DNA from: Cyanobacteria bacterium TGS_CYA1
Lineage (GTDB): Bacteria > Cyanobacteriota > Vampirovibrionia > Obscuribacterales > Obscuribacteraceae
Assembly (NCBI GenBank): GCA_026129135.1
Contig: JAHCIQ010000004.1
Span: forward strand, 62,001 to 126,000
Reading direction: 5' to 3'
DNA: 64,000 nt
Shown: positions 61,725 through 64,000 of the stretch, in pieces
How the letters are laid out: every line of letters begins with the position of its first letter
Position numbering within the stretch: the stretch's first letter is position 1
Notes under the pieces: generated by a model
Told to the model about the DNA's origin: nothing
The model's database searches: none
The model's input: the letters and a program-made list of their open reading frames with translations, nothing else
Translations under genes and position numbers: made by a program

Positions 61725-62750
61725 TTAAAGACCTTCCTCTTTTTTGTTTTGGTGGCTTAATTGCGCGGTGTCTGCAGCTGCCATCTGAGTCATGTGAGTC
61801 TGAATCCAGGAAACGACTGTGTCGATGTCCCTAGGTTTAAACTGAGCTTCTTCAAAAATTAGGTGTTCTGCATCTGGAATCAGGACAATCTTTTTGTCTT
61901 TGGTTGCCAGTCTGTTGAAAAGGTCTATAGTCCCAGTGGGCCTCACTAATTTGTCATTTGACCCTTGTACGATTAAAACAGGTTTATTTTTGATGCTCGG
62001 GGCAATTTTTTTATTGCCTTTCATGAACATATCGAATTGATATAGCTCTTTGGCGGTCAAATTCATTTTGGCAAGCGGGTCATTGAGCCATGCTTTGCGC
62101 AGTTCTTCCTTTTCGGTAGCTTGCATGACCACGTCTTCGCCCATATTGAAAGGTTGATTTGGGTCTTTGAGCAAATGCATCGCTACTAGTAGAGTCGCTT
62201 TGGTTTGTTTGAATCTATCGGCGGCTGGAACCGAGCTTATAAGGCCGTCTATCAATTCGGGATAAAGGGCTGTGGCTCTAAGCGCTATCGCTCCACCCAT
62301 CGATTCGCCTAGAATAAAGACCGGCAAGCCTTTATTGGCACGACGAATCACTTTGAGAGTTTTTTTGATGTCTTCCATGCAGGCGTCGAAATCCACGCGC
62401 TGGCGACCCTTAGCCTCCATCCAGGAGCCAAACCCGCGAACGTCTATGGCATAAACTGCAAAACCATGTTTGCTCAATGCCTGTCCAAACGATTCGTACG
62501 TGCCGTTGTGCAATCCCAGTCCATGAACGCAAAGCACTACAGCTTTTGGTTGGGCATTTTCGTCAATCCAGGCAAGACAGGGTGCATTGCCTCGAACTGG
62601 AGCAGAGCTAGTTTGCGGGCTTTGTGATTGCGGTGCTGAATTTTGAGCTTGAGTCGTTTGTAAAGCTTCACACGAAAGTGGCACTTGTACTTGTTGAAGT
62701 ACCAGAGCGGAAAATAGGCTGATTGCCGACAGAAGTCTTGTCTTAATCAT
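61725..62750 (-). CDS. Exported serine hydrolase (monoglyceride-lipase-like)
   Basis: A 341-residue alpha/beta hydrolase with an N-terminal hydrophobic leader (LLSAISLFSALVLQQ). The oxyanion segment is CVHGLGLHNGTY, the nucleophile is Ser150 in GESMGG, Asp lies near 276 (VQGSNDKLVRP) and His near 306 (PDAEHLIFEE). The pattern is that of S33/monoacylglycerol lipases. It is first in the five-gene operon, and 86 nt from the divergent trmJ. It may cleave an ester or lipid outside the cytoplasm. Confidence 0.88.
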   Translation of the reverse strand: MIKTRLLSAISLFSALVLQQVQVPLSCEALQTTQAQNSAPQSQSPQTSSAPVRGNAPCLAWIDENAQPKAVVLCVHGLGLHNGTYESFGQALSKHGFAVYAIDVRGFGSWMEAKGRQRVDFDACMEDIKKTLKVIRRANKGLPVFILGESMGGAIALRATALYPELIDGLISSVPAADRFKQTKATLLVAMHLLKDPNQPFNMGEDVVMQATEKEELRKAWLNDPLAKMNLTAKELYQFDMFMKGNKKIAPSIKNKPVLIVQGSNDKLVRPTGTIDLFNRLATKDKKIVLIPDAEHLIFEEAQFKPRDIDTVVSWIQTHMTQMAAADTAQLSHQNKKEEGL

Positions 62751-62836
62751 TTTGATTGGCGTAAACCCTTTGCAACCAGGAATTATACTATAGTGAATCT
62801 CAAGACAGATTTGCTCGAATTAGTCTTTGACTGTTT

Positions 62837-63580
62837 ATGGGAGCATTGGCACCAGATATGGTATTACAACCGACATTCATATTAGTTCGTCCCGAGTTTG
62901 AAGGGAACATAGGCTCAGTCTCTCGGGTTATGAAAAATTTCGGCTTTACAGACCTTCGCCTTGTTAATCCCAATAAGAATTACAGAGGCGCAGAGGCACG
63001 CATGATGGCTTGTGATGCGGCAGATGTTCTTAAAAATGCGCAAGTGTTTGAAAGTCTCGAAGATGCCTTGCAAGATATAAACGTTGCCTTGGCCACTTCT
63101 TCGGGGCGCTATCGCAGTCGGGATCTTGACGATTTACAAGATGCTTTACCCAAACTCGAAACCTGTTTAGAAAATAATAAGCTAGCTGTGGTTCTGGGAA
63201 ACGAGCGCAATGGTCTGCTTGAAAACGAGCTTGCCATGTGTTCGATGAAAGTGAGAATCGAATCAAGCGACATTTATCCAGCACTGAATCTGGCTAGTGC
63301 AGCCGGCATCCTGGCTTATCAAATCAGTTTGCGCATGGGTAAAAAACACAAGCAGAGTCAGGAAGCGCCCAAAATAGCAGCTCTGCCCTTGCCATGCGAA
63401 GTGGAAGAATTTTTTGTTCTGATGGACGAGGTGCTTACGAGGGCTAGTTTTTCAAGGGCTTATAACAAAGAAAAGATTGCACTTGAATTGCGCCAGGTTT
63501 ATCACAGAATGAATCCGACCAAGCGCGAGAATAACCTGATGAAAGCAGCGCTTTTGAAGATTTCCAAGTCTTTGACATGA
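62837..63580 (+). CDS. tRNA/rRNA methyltransferase of the SpoU family (TrmJ-like)
   Basis: A 247-residue SPOUT enzyme. Motif 1 is VRPEFEGNIGSVSRVMKNFGF, motif 2 VVLGNERNGLLENEL, motif 3 IYPALNLASAAGILAYQI. The knot and the C-terminal helical tail (FFVLMDEVLTRASF; QVYHRMNPTKRE) match TrmJ, which makes 2'-O-methylation of tRNA position 32. ATG at 62837 or 62858 may start it. Symbol withheld because the substrate is inferred. Confidence 0.9.
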   Translation: MGALAPDMVLQPTFILVRPEFEGNIGSVSRVMKNFGFTDLRLVNPNKNYRGAEARMMACDAADVLKNAQVFESLEDALQDINVALATSSGRYRSRDLDDLQDALPKLETCLENNKLAVVLGNERNGLLENELAMCSMKVRIESSDIYPALNLASAAGILAYQISLRMGKKHKQSQEAPKIAALPLPCEVEEFFVLMDEVLTRASFSRAYNKEKIALELRQVYHRMNPTKRENNLMKAALLKISKSLT

Positions 63581-63677
63581 TTTGGTTGGCTCGCTTGAGC
63601 AGGGAAGCCAAGTGGGGAAACGTCCTTAAAAATGCGCTACTATTTGCGAGCATATAACTATAAGGGACTAGTGCTTC

Positions 63678-64000
63678 ATGACCATTATTCGCAAGAGCGT
63701 TTCAGAATCTTTGATGAGCTTTTGTCTTTGCGGCTCGCTTGTCTTGGCTTCGGCCTCAATAATCGTGCAATTGCAGGGCTGCGGCGGACCAAAGGGCGGC
63801 GATAGCGAAGTCGATAAAACTGCTGAAGATACCGCTTTTGAGAAGGAATTCCTCGAAGGGAAACCTGACGTGAAGGCCACTTTTCCTGAAACAGAATTTG
63901 CCAAAGCAAAAGAGCTCCGCACTCAAAAGTTGCCAGATTCGGCAGCTAAATTGCTAATGAGCAAACTGGACGAAGCCAAGGCATCAGCTCGTGGTACCAC
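63678..64000 (+). CDS. Lipoprotein, 3' end cut by window edge
   Basis: An ATG at 63678 opens a frame to the end of the window (107 codons, no stop). The N-terminus (residues 1-36) is a lipoprotein signal: a basic start, hydrophobic FCLCGSLVLASASIIVQ, then the lipobox LQGC and a GGPKGGDSE spacer. The mature part is charged and helical (FEKEFLEGKPDVKATFPETEFAKAKELRTQKLPDSAAKLLMSKLDEAKASA). Function is not visible from the fragment. Confidence 0.8.
   Translation, partial: MTIIRKSVSESLMSFCLCGSLVLASASIIVQLQGCGGPKGGDSEVDKTAEDTAFEKEFLEGKPDVKATFPETEFAKAKELRTQKLPDSAAKLLMSKLDEAKASARGT

Overview
The window is a piece of bacterial chromosome, mid-40s % GC by eye, gene-dense, with genes on both strands in short operons. 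The mix of genes points to a non-photosynthetic relative of the cyanobacteria (Melainabacteria/Vampirovibrionia, Obscuribacter-like). Clues are a deoxyhypusine-synthase-like protein, a single-RRM RNA-binding protein, many exported TPR proteins, serine/threonine kinases mixed with two-component regulators, a primary sigma factor of cyanobacterial type, and no photosynthesis genes. The placement is an inference; no rRNA is present to test it. I see no insertion sequence, prophage or CRISPR array.

Layout. 0-7.5 kb: a Dnmt2-like cytosine methyltransferase cut by the left edge, a TadE-like pilus protein, an exported Gln/Tyr-repeat protein, a large SF2 helicase with a membrane hairpin, an exported TPR protein, and a Cys-rich pair that includes a copper-storage protein. 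7.5-16.8 kb: metabolism, with panB, a fabG-acpP-fabF-gatA run, cysK and the deoxyhypusine-synthase-like gene. 16.8-24.4 kb: a GAF-REC-GGDEF-HD-GYP c-di-GMP protein, an alkyladenine glycosylase, a wall amidase, a VanZ-like protein, a Doc/AbrB-type toxin-antitoxin pair in reversed order, and a DUF4239-type membrane protein. 24.4-34.6 kb: a kinase with an LRR ectodomain, three minor pilins, small membrane proteins, a damaged Nudix gene, a zinc alcohol dehydrogenase, an ArsR regulator and an RRM protein. 34.6-39.3 kb: a structured leader before an LRV-repeat protein, then three small heat-shock proteins, one of them exported. 39.8-45 kb: an atypical tRNA-Gln followed after 10 nt by a large uncharacterised gene, a tandem paralogue pair and an anchored hypothetical. 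45-53.4 kb: rpoD/sigA, uvrB, tatA, an exported alpha/beta-hydrolase-like protein, and a MEMO1-AMMECR1 fusion with a TonB-C-like partner.

53.5-62.8 kb is a signalling island. It holds a NarL-type regulator broken by an in-frame stop, a hybrid histidine kinase, and a receiver / zinc-ribbon / Ser-Thr kinase fusion. It also holds a tight five-gene minus-strand operon: lipase-like hydrolase, thioredoxin-like protein with AAPC in place of CGPC, catalytically empty caspase-fold protein, NarL regulator and fumC. A trmJ-like gene and a lipoprotein running off the right edge close the window.

The best leads for something undescribed are the caspase-fold/thioredoxin/hydrolase operon beside the receiver-kinase fusion, the tRNA-linked 768-aa protein, the reversed Doc/AbrB pair with Tyr in place of the Fic His, the exported Hsp20 cluster and the truncated Dnmt2-like gene.
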